DNA of 5,644 nucleotides. Source: Pyrinomonadaceae bacterium (GTDB lineage: Bacteria; Acidobacteriota; Blastocatellia; Pyrinomonadales; Pyrinomonadaceae). The notes under the pieces are model-generated. The model did no database searches and was not told where the DNA came from. It worked only from the letters and a program-made list of their open reading frames with translations. The stretch is from assembly GCA_014379795.1 (NCBI GenBank), contig JACMLC010000740.1:1-5644 (forward strand). Direction: 5' to 3'. Numbering within the stretch: position 1 is the first letter of the stretch; every line of letters starts with the position of its first letter. Both the position numbers and the translations under genes were made by a program. This document shows positions 1 to 5,314 of the stretch, in pieces.

Positions 1-63
1 ATCAGAGTTACCTGACACTTGATATATTGACAATTTTTGTTTTGGTCGCTGAAAGCGACTAAG

Positions 64-100
64 AATATAGCGTAGGGTGAGCCGCAGGCGTAACCCTACG
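64..100 (+). repeat. Left REP-like unit: GTAG followed by an imperfect palindrome
   Basis: GTAG at 72-75 is followed by a bulged hairpin: GGT (76-78), GA, GCC-GCA-GGC (81-89), GTA, ACC (93-95). The GTAG also pairs with CTAC further on, so CGTAGGGT (71-78) and ACCCTACG (93-100) form a perfect 8-bp outer stem. A GTAG or GGAG tetranucleotide at the 5' foot of an imperfect palindrome is the signature of bacterial REP sequences recognised by Y1 (RAYT) transposases. Assigning this unit to that class is inference. Confidence 0.5.
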
Positions 101-198
101 AAGGCGAATAGTGAATGGATGTCGCCGAAGGTGACAAACATTTGACCCACACAGAGGTTCGTCTCCGTTGGAGACGGGCAAACAATCCGCCTCCGACG

Positions 199-235
199 TC
201 GGGTTGCGGCTTTCAGCCTGACCCTACGCTATATT
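199..235 (-). repeat. Right REP-like unit in inverted orientation
   Basis: Read on the minus strand, this begins with the same 15-mer as the left unit. GTAG (227-224) is followed by GGT, CA, GGCT-GAA-AGCC (218-208), GCA, ACC. The inner stem differs in sequence from the left unit (GGCT/AGCC against GCC/GGC) yet still pairs, so the fold is kept while the bases change. Unlike the left unit, the GTAG has no CTAC partner on its far side. Confidence 0.5.
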
Positions 236-285
236 GTTGGTCGCCGTTGGCGACAACTCATGTCTTTCAAAAAAGTGTCCTGGCA

Positions 286-1167
286 TCATCTGACGCCCTT
301 GAATTTGAATGTCGCGCCCGTGTGGCAGCGTTTGCAATCGTCATAATCCGCTTCGCCAAAAGCTCTTTTGTTGTTATGACAGGTGGCGCAGCTCATGCCG
401 CGCGCGGGCGGAAAATGTTGTGACGTGCGCGGCGAGGAGACTTGCTTCGTTTGCGGCAGTCCTTCGCGCAACGTGTGGCAGTCCGCGCAATCGAGTCTCT
501 GTTTGGAACTGTGTTTGGCGTGGCTGAAACTCGCGTTAAAGGCGACCGAGTTCGTCGGCGTGCGGCGATAGGACGCGACCGAGTGACAGGTGGCGCACGA
601 GCTGATGTCGCGCCCGCCCGAAGTCTTGCCGGGGGTGTGGCATTGATAACAGTTATTGTGCGCGTTGATGCCTGCGGGAATGGTCATCGCCACGCCGCGC
701 CGCAGAGAGGCTGTGTGACAGGCGGCGCAGCTCGCCGCCGGTCTGGCCTCGCCCCTGTCGTGCTGCGCGTGGTCAAACTTCACGTTAAAGCTTTCATCGA
801 ATTTAGCAGGGAAGGCGCGCAAGGGCGGATTGCTCCCCGACAAACTCGAATGACAGATATTGCACATAGGGATTTTGGGAGTCGTGAACTGCGCCAGATG
901 ACAATCCGTGCAAGCCTTGTGTCCGGGAAAGCGCGGCGTCGCGTCGTTGTTCGCGCGCGTGTGGCAGGAAGCGCAAGCCTGACGCGAGTGGTTGTCCGTG
1001 CCGTGAGAGAACTTTGAATAATCCCTGTCGTCGCCGACGGGTTTCGAGGGAGACGCGCCGTTCTCTGATGCGCGCGACGAATAGGAAGCAAGCCAGAGCA
1101 GCGCGCCGATGAGCATGACGATGAACGTCAGCCAGCGTCTCCTTAAGGTTGCATTTTGAATGAGCAT
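286..1167 (-). CDS. Exported nonaheme c-type cytochrome (three c7-like triheme modules), second paralog
   Basis: This 293-aa protein has a signal sequence or membrane anchor: RRR at residues 9-11, a hydrophobic stretch at about 12-29, then ASY-SSRA. Nine CXXCH heme motifs begin at Cys 65, 86, 102, 147, 173, 191, 227, 260 and 278. They fall into three triheme modules, each opened by an FxH block: F53-S-H55 with H60, F131-D-H133 with H136, and F214-S-H216 with H219. A further His precedes the middle heme of each module (H83, H170, H251). That supplies nine distal His for nine hemes, as in bis-His cytochrome c7. The expected role is electron transfer in the periplasm or at the cell surface; the partner is unknown. 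The start is ambiguous. ATG 1167 has AGAGG at 1179-1175, seven bases upstream. ATG 1188, seven codons earlier, overlaps the previous stop as ATGA. It is the last gene of the operon. Confidence 0.88.
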   Translation of the reverse strand: MLIQNATLRRRWLTFIVMLIGALLWLASYSSRASENGASPSKPVGDDRDYSKFSHGTDNHSRQACASCHTRANNDATPRFPGHKACTDCHLAQFTTPKIPMCNICHSSLSGSNPPLRAFPAKFDESFNVKFDHAQHDRGEARPAASCAACHTASLRRGVAMTIPAGINAHNNCYQCHTPGKTSGGRDISSCATCHSVASYRRTPTNSVAFNASFSHAKHSSKQRLDCADCHTLREGLPQTKQVSSPRTSQHFPPARGMSCATCHNNKRAFGEADYDDCKRCHTGATFKFKGVR

Positions 1168-1174
1168 CAATTCG

Positions 1175-1179
1175 CCTCT
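1175..1179 (-). promoter_or_regulatory. Shine-Dalgarno AGAGG for the second cytochrome
   Basis: AGAGG lies seven bases before ATG 1167 on the minus strand and favours that start. The in-frame ATG at 1188 has no comparable motif and would depend on coupling from the ATGA overlap. Ribosomes ending at 1185 could re-initiate at either. Confidence 0.5.
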
Positions 1180-1184
1180 GTCTC

Positions 1185-1188
1185 TCAT
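1185..1188 (-). promoter_or_regulatory. ATGA stop/start overlap between the two cytochrome genes
   Basis: On the minus strand the TGA of the first cytochrome (1187-1185) overlaps an ATG (1188-1186) in the frame of the second. This is a classic arrangement for translational coupling, and it would keep the two nonaheme proteins in a linked ratio. Confidence 0.6.
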
Positions 1189-2258
1189 TCTGTAAACAAC
1201 GCGCTGTGACTCGCAGGCACCGGACGTTTCCCCACATCGGACGTGTGGCATTTGACGCAGCCGAAGCTGCTGTCGAGTTTGCGCTGCTCGAATTCCGTCT
1301 GGGTCTGCGCCAGATGGCACGAAGAGGTCGAGCAGGAAGTGATCGGCACATCGGGTTTCAAGTTGAGCAGGCTGCTCTCGCGTGTGATGTTGATATGACA
1401 GCTCGCGCATTCCGCGATATGCGCTTCGAGCGGCTCATGTGCGAACTTGAGCGAGTTGCGCTTCGGAGCAAGACGCATCGCTACATCCGTTTCAGATAAC
1501 TTATGGCATCCGGCGCAATCGTTGTGCGTCGGCTCCTGATTCTTCCAGTGACAGTTATAGCAGGAAGCGTGCCCGACGGGCGCAGCCTTAAATGTTCCGG
1601 CTGGCGGCATGAAGTTATCCGGGAAACCGCCCGGCGGGTTCGGCGTCTTCGCCTCTGTCTGATGGCAGACGGCGCAGTTGTAATATTGCGCGCGGCTTTT
1701 ATCCTGTGCGCGCGGCGCGCTGCGCAAGGCGTGAGCGGCGGCCACCGGCTCGCCCTTGAATCTGTCTGAGGCGATCACGTCCTGATGCTTGTCATGCGGA
1801 AAGATTGTGCTGAACTGGCTCGGCTGGTTCGGTTTCTCAAAGTCGAAGCGAGCTTCGTCGCGCGGCGAGACTTTAGTGTGACAGACAGAGCAGATGAGTG
1901 GACGCGCGCCTTTGAAAAATTCCGTGCGATGACATTTGATACATGATGCGTGCGACGGGTAATCCGCCACGTCCGGGAACGCGGACGCCTTCAGCCAGTT
2001 GGCTGTCGGGGCTTTGTGGCAAGCGTCACAGGCAAGGCTCTGGTGCTTGGCGGAACGATGCGAGAATTGCGAATAATCTCTGGCGGGCTTTCGCTGGCTG
2101 CGAGATTGGTTTCTTCTTCGGACTGTTCGTCCGGTTTGTTTTTTCCGGTTGACTTGTGGCGAGAATGTAGGCGTTGCGTTCAAAGCGATGCGCGGAAACA
2201 CATAGCCTGCCCCTAGGAGGGCTGCAAAGACGATGATGATGACAAGGCGGATTCTCAT
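1185..2258 (-). CDS. Exported nonaheme c-type cytochrome with one CX4CH site, first paralog
   Basis: This 357-aa protein opens with a basic start (MRIR) and a hydrophobic segment at about residues 5-22, ending near ALNA; it is a signal peptide or N-terminal anchor. A basic linker (about 38-60) follows. Eight CXXCH motifs begin at Cys 77, 106, 123, 195, 233, 248, 284 and 334, and a ninth site is CX4CH (C309-STSS-C314-H315). Three modules of three hemes each open with an FxH block: F65-S-H67 with H72, F153-P-H155 with H158, F272-A-H274 with H280. H103 and H230 precede the middle hemes of modules 1 and 2, but module 3 has no such His before heme 8; H351 near the C terminus is a possible substitute. 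The nine hemes align one to one with the downstream paralog. The expected role is multiheme electron transfer outside the cytoplasm. I chose ATG 2258 because it overlaps the upstream stop and directly precedes the export signal; the longer frame to 2321 only shadows the upstream gene. Confidence 0.9.
   Translation of the reverse strand: MRIRLVIIIVFAALLGAGYVFPRIALNATPTFSPQVNRKKQTGRTVRRRNQSRSQRKPARDYSQFSHRSAKHQSLACDACHKAPTANWLKASAFPDVADYPSHASCIKCHRTEFFKGARPLICSVCHTKVSPRDEARFDFEKPNQPSQFSTIFPHDKHQDVIASDRFKGEPVAAAHALRSAPRAQDKSRAQYYNCAVCHQTEAKTPNPPGGFPDNFMPPAGTFKAAPVGHASCYNCHWKNQEPTHNDCAGCHKLSETDVAMRLAPKRNSLKFAHEPLEAHIAECASCHINITRESSLLNLKPDVPITSCSTSSCHLAQTQTEFEQRKLDSSFGCVKCHTSDVGKRPVPASHSALFTE
2255..2258 (-). 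promoter_or_regulatory. ATGA stop/start overlap, secreted protein to first cytochrome
   Basis: The TGA at 2257-2255 overlaps the ATG at 2258-2256 on the minus strand. A purine run, GAAGAG, sits directly against the ATG, too close to be a good Shine-Dalgarno sequence, so initiation probably depends on ribosomes finishing the upstream gene. Confidence 0.6.
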
Positions 2259-3112
2259 CTCTTCAAGGCAGTTTGTTTGCTTGCGTCGCAGGCGGGCAGA
2301 GGCTTTTCGACCACCACGCAATTTTTATCCGTCGCGTTCGAGACGGTTACAGTTTTGAAAGGGCCTGCTTTAACTTTGACTTCGCATCTCCAGAGCAGGG
2401 AATTGTTGCCGAACTCCGCCGGTAACAAATTGGTGATGAGATAAGTTCCGGGCAGCAGGTCTGTGAAATTCGCAGTGCCTTTGCCGTCCGTCATCACAGA
2501 CATGACAGAAGCTTTCGACAGAATTTCGGCCTCGCTGATTAAAGCCTTGAGCGCGGCTTGCCGCTGGCGATAGAAGCCGTCTCTGATCTCGTCCGTCAAA
2601 TTCGTCGTCAGCCACAGTCTCCCCAATTCGGGTTTTTTGTATTCCTTGACGCCGCGCTCGTAAGCCGCTCGAAATTCAGGCACGGCGGTCGCGCCGGACA
2701 CGAATTTTTCTTCAATCAGGCGACAGTAAACGGATTCGCAATCGCCCTCTGCGAGCCATTTGATAAATTCATTGCTCGCTCCGGCCTTGCGGTAATAGCA
2801 CTCTCGCGTCAGGAATGGATGCTGGTTGATTTTTTCAATCAGAGCTTTGTTCTCTTCCGCGCTGCCCTTGATTAAATAGAAACGCTTTCGCGGAAGCCCC
2901 TTTTCTTTTGTTGGCCTGACACGCAAACGCACGCCGCCCGTCGCCTGCGCCTCGCTCGACGGCGTTTGCGCCGTAGCAGTGGGAGGCGCAAACAAACAGA
3001 GCGACAAACAAACATAGAAGACGAGAAGAACCTGTTTGAAAATTACTTGTTTAGCCGCGAAGCGGCGCGTAGAAGGTAGCCAGACGTGCAACGTCTGGGA
3101 CACAGGAGCCAT
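2255..3112 (-). CDS. Exported protein of unknown function with transthyretin-like C-terminal domain
   Basis: I do not recognise the family. From ATG 3112 the product is 285 aa. A signal peptide is clear at residues 21-49: KQ, then a hydrophobic run (VLLVFYVCLSLCLF), then PPTATAQ as cleavage region. The mature part has a charged, mostly helical middle region containing several Cys and Tyr residues. The last part (about 203-260) has TDGKGTANF and LLPGTYLITNL followed by VKVKAG and TVTVSN, typical of carboxypeptidase-regulatory/SpaA-like beta sandwiches. No CXXCH is present, so it is not itself a cytochrome. The ATGA overlap with the first cytochrome suggests an accessory or structural partner. 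The start is unsettled: no ATG, GTG or TTG lies close ahead of the signal peptide. ATG 3112 is inside a repeat element; ATG 3313 would add 67 residues, about half of them encoded by that repeat. Confidence 0.75.
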   Translation of the reverse strand: MAPVSQTLHVWLPSTRRFAAKQVIFKQVLLVFYVCLSLCLFAPPTATAQTPSSEAQATGGVRLRVRPTKEKGLPRKRFYLIKGSAEENKALIEKINQHPFLTRECYYRKAGASNEFIKWLAEGDCESVYCRLIEEKFVSGATAVPEFRAAYERGVKEYKKPELGRLWLTTNLTDEIRDGFYRQRQAALKALISEAEILSKASVMSVMTDGKGTANFTDLLPGTYLITNLLPAEFGNNSLLWRCEVKVKAGPFKTVTVSNATDKNCVVVEKPLPACDASKQTALKR

Positions 3113-3215
3113 AAGATATTCCGCGCTGAAGGCGCGGAGAGAAGTATCTGGCGCACCTTCAGCGCGCGAGCGGTTTTCTGCCCGGAACCAGACGTTGCAC
3201 GTCTGGCTACCTTCT
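3071..3215. repeat. 145-bp element with 28-bp perfect terminal inverted repeats (paired REP-like units)
   Basis: Arms 3071-3098 and 3188-3215 are exact reverse complements over 28 bp. Each arm holds GTAG (3076-3079; CTAC at 3207-3210) at the foot of a perfect 8-bp hairpin, CCAGACGT/ACGTCTGG, with a GCA or TGC loop (3080-3098 and 3188-3206). Inside are a second inverted pair, CGCGCTGAAGG (3122-3132) with 3156-3166, and a hairpin TCCGCGC/GCGCGGA (3120-3138). Small triplet-loop hairpins flank it: GCCGC-GAA-GCGGC (3054-3066) and TGCGCC-TCC-GGCGCA (3219-3233). Two GTAG hairpin units facing each other is the layout of a BIME. It contains no gene of its own. It covers the probable translation start of the secreted protein gene, so its hairpins would form in that mRNA leader. 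Confidence 0.75.
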
Positions 3216-3367
3216 GGCTGCGCCTCCGGCGCATGAAGCGGAATGTTTATACAGCTTCTCGGAAACGATACTTGAGGAGCTTTTAAACACTGCTGTGCGA
3301 TTAGCTTTTCCATCTTTATTTCTTTTGAGACTTTTATGCCTTTTCGCGGCTCTCTTACTCGTTTTAA

Positions 3368-5032
3368 CTAAAGCGTCGGGCTGCGCGGAAATTTGAGGAA
3401 CGGCAAACGAACGCCGCGTATGACAAGGCGGTCGGAGCGGATCGCAGTCGGAGGCGCAAACCCTTGTGCGCCGCCAGCCGCTATGAAATCGTCTTGATCA
3501 ATGCCGTCGCCGCTGATGCCTATGCCTCCGACGAGCATGTTGTTTCTGTAGAGCGGAATGCTGCCCGCGAAAATTTGCAGGCCGTTGCGAATCGTTGGAA
3601 TTGATGAGCACACGCACAGCGGGCTGTTCATAAACGCGCGCAGGGAACAGACGGCGGGGCGCGAGAGCAAACGCGACTGGATTAAATCGAGTTGCAGCCC
3701 GACGTTGAACGGACTCCATTCGCCCAATGCTGTGCTGAAGGGCGCGGCCTGTGTGTTGTTGATGCCGTCCGGAAAGAGCGGGCGATGCAGAAAACCTACC
3801 GCGCGATCACTGTACGCGGTGGTGCCATTGAGCGGCACGCCGTCGGCGGCGGCGCGATTGACGTACTGGCTCATTCCGGCGGCGTTGAGCTGCGTCGCCG
3901 TATCGCTTCTCGAAAAGAAGACTGCGGAGCGAGCTTTCTGCACCGAGACATCAAAGCCGAACACGGGCGCATCAGCCTGCCGGAAGATGCCCAGCACGTT
4001 GCCTTCCGTGTCTACGACCGCGATTGAAACGCGCGCGTTGCTTCCCAAGGGTTGCCTGATCGCGGCGCGCGTAATGTTCGCCGTCTGCGCCGCGCGCGAG
4101 ATAATCAGGTTGACATCCGCCGCGGTCAATCCGAGCGCGGGCGTTGGAAAAGAGCTTCCACTGAAGGGAAAGAATCGCGGGCTGGCTTCGCCGCCGATGC
4201 CGCCGACCGTTGCCGTTGTGAAAGCGGACGGCTGCGCGCCTCTGATTGGAAAGCTTGCTGAGACTGCTCCCGGCAGGCTGCCGAATGGAATGGTTGGCGG
4301 CGCGATGACGCTCGTGATGTTGGTATAAACAAGGCGTATGCCATCAACTAAAATATTATCGCCGCGAATCAGAGCGGGCGCTTCATAACCGCGCAAGCCC
4401 GACACGGCGATGATTTCTTCGACCGGCTGGTCAAAATCAAAAGGGTCGCGGTCAACCGTATAAAGCCCGTCTCCTTCAATGCCGATGCCGCCGACGGCGA
4501 CGCCGTTTTTGTAAACGGGCAAGCCGCCCGGATCGCCGGACAATCCCAGAGGCAAGCCCGGCCTTTTAATATCCGAGCAGGGAAGCGAAGAGAACTGCAC
4601 GCCGTAGAGCGGCCCGCCAAAGCGAAAGTCAATCCCCGGCGGAAAGTGTTCCTGAATAATAAAACCCGCCGTGCGCGTCGTGAAAGCGTTGCCCTGCGTG
4701 CTAAAGAGCGCGCCGGTTCCGGCTTTTGAGATGGCGGCGGCAAAGGCTGGAACGCTCAAGCCTTCCAAGCCCTGCCCGCTGGCGCCGACGCTGCGAATCT
4801 GCGTCGAGCTGTTTGCGCCCGTCATCACGAAGACTCCAAGCACATTGCCTTCACGGTCTGTCACGGCGACAGTCACTTTTTGATTTAATTGGACGGCGGC
4901 TGAGACGGATTGCGCGATCAGCGTCTGCACATCGGCGGGCGTCAAAGATTGCGCGGCGGCGCGTTGCGTGCAGAACGCCAGGAAAATCATCGTCACTGAA
5001 AGCGAGAGCCAACGGGCTGAAGGGAAACGCAT
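3368..5032 (-). CDS. Exported tandem HbpS/GlcG-type (DUF336) heme-binding-like protein
   Basis: The protein is 554 aa with a Sec signal at 1-28 (RWLSLSVTMIFLAF core, cleavage near RAAAQ). Two copies of the HbpS/GlcG fold follow, at about 29-237 and 299-545. Shared blocks in order are LTPADVQTLIAQ / LTAADVNLIISR, VAVTDREGNVLGVF / IAVVDTEGNVLGIF, RTAGFIIQEHFPPGI / RAVGFLHRPLFPDGI, PVYKNGVAVGGIGIEGDG / PLYRNNMLVGGIGISGDG, and RGDNILVDGIRL / RSDRLVIRGVRL. The linker (about 238-298) is Gly/Pro/Phe-rich. Typical family members are single domains of about 130-190 aa, so these are a duplication with insertions. Domain 2 carries a Cys cluster (C462, C473, C475) and domain 1 one Cys (C152). Known relatives include HbpS, a secreted heme-binding redox sensor partner, and GlcG, whose role is unclear. 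Heme binding here is inferred. It starts at ATG 5032 behind GGGAGG. It may be co-transcribed with the cytochromes, though the repeat-laden spacer makes this unsure. Confidence 0.85.
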   Translation of the reverse strand: MRFPSARWLSLSVTMIFLAFCTQRAAAQSLTPADVQTLIAQSVSAAVQLNQKVTVAVTDREGNVLGVFVMTGANSSTQIRSVGASGQGLEGLSVPAFAAAISKAGTGALFSTQGNAFTTRTAGFIIQEHFPPGIDFRFGGPLYGVQFSSLPCSDIKRPGLPLGLSGDPGGLPVYKNGVAVGGIGIEGDGLYTVDRDPFDFDQPVEEIIAVSGLRGYEAPALIRGDNILVDGIRLVYTNITSVIAPPTIPFGSLPGAVSASFPIRGAQPSAFTTATVGGIGGEASPRFFPFSGSSFPTPALGLTAADVNLIISRAAQTANITRAAIRQPLGSNARVSIAVVDTEGNVLGIFRQADAPVFGFDVSVQKARSAVFFSRSDTATQLNAAGMSQYVNRAAADGVPLNGTTAYSDRAVGFLHRPLFPDGINNTQAAPFSTALGEWSPFNVGLQLDLIQSRLLSRPAVCSLRAFMNSPLCVCSSIPTIRNGLQIFAGSIPLYRNNMLVGGIGISGDGIDQDDFIAAGGAQGFAPPTAIRSDRLVIRGVRLPFLKFPRSPTL

Positions 5033-5038
5033 GTGATG

Positions 5039-5044
5039 CCTCCC
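5039..5044 (-). promoter_or_regulatory. Strong Shine-Dalgarno GGGAGG of the tandem HbpS-type gene
   Basis: GGGAGG on the minus strand is followed by six bases (CATCAC) and ATG 5032. This is the best ribosome binding site in the window and fixes that start. I find no convincing -35/-10 pair in the roughly 150 bp upstream. Confidence 0.7.
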
Positions 5045-5186
5045 AAAGGTTTGATTGATTGGTCGAGTCCTGCTCTGGAAAACGAAAAGTCGTGAGTGAA
5101 TCTAACACCAACAGCCAATTTCGGATAGGAGTTTATCTCAACCCGCATTCATTTCGGAAGATAGTCTTGGCCTCAAGCAAGCTGCC

Positions 5187-5286
5187 CTTTGCGCTCTTTG
5201 CGTCTTACTTCTTTGCGGTCTTTGCGTTAAAAAAGCCTTTCACCGCAAAGGACGCAAAGAGGAAAACGCGCAAAGACCGCAAAGAA
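5187..5286. repeat. Eightfold CTTTGCG/CGCAAAG repeat with 18-bp perfect inverted repeat
   Basis: Four CTTTGCG heptamers start at 5187, 5196, 5211 and 5220, and four CGCAAAG at 5244, 5253, 5269 and 5278. They form four pairs, each with a 9-base step. The segments 5209-5226 and 5269-5286 are exact reverse complements over 18 bp, enclosing a 42-bp loop that contains the third pair. It lies between the oxidoreductase stop and the HbpS-type gene. There is no T-tract directly after the stem in the minus direction, so it is not a standard intrinsic terminator. Similar CTTTGCG-rich hairpins are, from memory, common intergenic repeats in several phyla. The open frame across it (5059-5340, plus strand) is a by-product. 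Confidence 0.75.
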
Positions 5287-5314
5287 CTTGACGCTCTCCC
5301 AGGCTCGATATTTT

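Larger units (their letters stand above)
45..254. repeat. 210-bp inverted-repeat element made of short hairpins (REP/BIME-like)
   Basis: The outer arms 45-78 and 221-254 are 34-nt inverted repeats matching at 28 positions by my count. Each arm is a hairpin (GTCGCT-GAA-AGCGAC at 45-59; GTCGCC-GTT-GGCGAC at 240-254), four spacer bases, and a perfectly conserved 15-mer, AATATAGCGTAGGGT (64-78, and reversed at 221-235). Between them lie GTCGCC-GAA-GGTGAC (121-135, one G-T pair), CGTCTCC-GTT-GGAGACG (160-176) and the palindrome CCGACGTCGG (193-202). No open reading frame in it looks like a gene. It sits about 30 bp past the stop of the second cytochrome. A non-autonomous repeat mobilised in trans, or a structured RNA end of the operon transcript, are both possible. 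Confidence 0.65.
1..285. other. Intergenic region 3' of the cytochrome operon, filled with repeats
   Basis: I find no credible gene in this stretch. Bases 1-44 are AT-rich and featureless. From 45 to 254 it is a mosaic of short hairpins with three-base loops, bounded by inverted repeats and described under the 45-254 element. Bases 255-285 are a plain spacer before the stop codon of the second cytochrome. The plus-strand open frame starting at 115 runs through the repeat and then antisense to the cytochrome gene, so I do not count it as coding. Confidence 0.7.
5033..5314. other. Intergenic region between oxidoreductase and HbpS-type gene
   Basis: This is 282 bp without a credible gene. Bases 5045-5186 show no repeat, RNA gene or clear promoter that I can defend; the promoter of the HbpS-type gene most likely lies here. 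Bases 5187-5286 are the heptamer repeat. The remaining bases up to 5314 follow the stop codon of the oxidoreductase. Confidence 0.6.

Noticed and set aside
240..254. GTCGCC-GTT-GGCGAC as an intrinsic terminator of the cytochrome operon
   Set aside because: In the minus direction the stem is followed by CAACAATATAG, with no U-tract. It belongs to a repeat arm that recurs at 45-59.
115..423. Plus-strand open frame of 102 codons near the left end
   Set aside because: The first half translates the hairpin repeats and the second half is antisense to the 3' end of the cytochrome gene. Such frames arise from the repeat itself.
442..1017. Plus-strand open frame of 191 codons opposite the second cytochrome
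   Set aside because: It is fully antisense to a gene with nine heme motifs. Its Arg/Ala/Val-rich product has no recognisable domain, as expected for a shadow in GC-rich sequence.
1189..1410. N-terminal extension of the second cytochrome to ATG 1410
   Set aside because: It would overlap 74 codons of the first cytochrome in another frame and place the export signal deep inside the protein. Starts at 1188 or 1167 fit the signal and the operon layout.
2259..2321. N-terminal extension of the first cytochrome to ATG 2321
   Set aside because: The extra 21 residues are charged and overlap the upstream gene. ATG 2258 gives an immediate export signal and an ATGA overlap.
3120..3138. Riboswitch or attenuator ahead of the secreted protein gene
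   Set aside because: The hairpins are fully accounted for by the inverted-repeat element. I see no conserved aptamer core and no terminator U-tract.
3558..4328. Plus-strand open frame of 256 codons opposite the HbpS-type gene
   Set aside because: It is antisense to clearly conserved tandem domains, has low-complexity composition and no domain, signal or ribosome binding site that I can see.
5187..5286. CRISPR-like array
   Set aside because: The units are only 7 bp, appear in both orientations and have 2-base or irregular gaps. There are no repeat/spacer units of CRISPR size and no cas gene.
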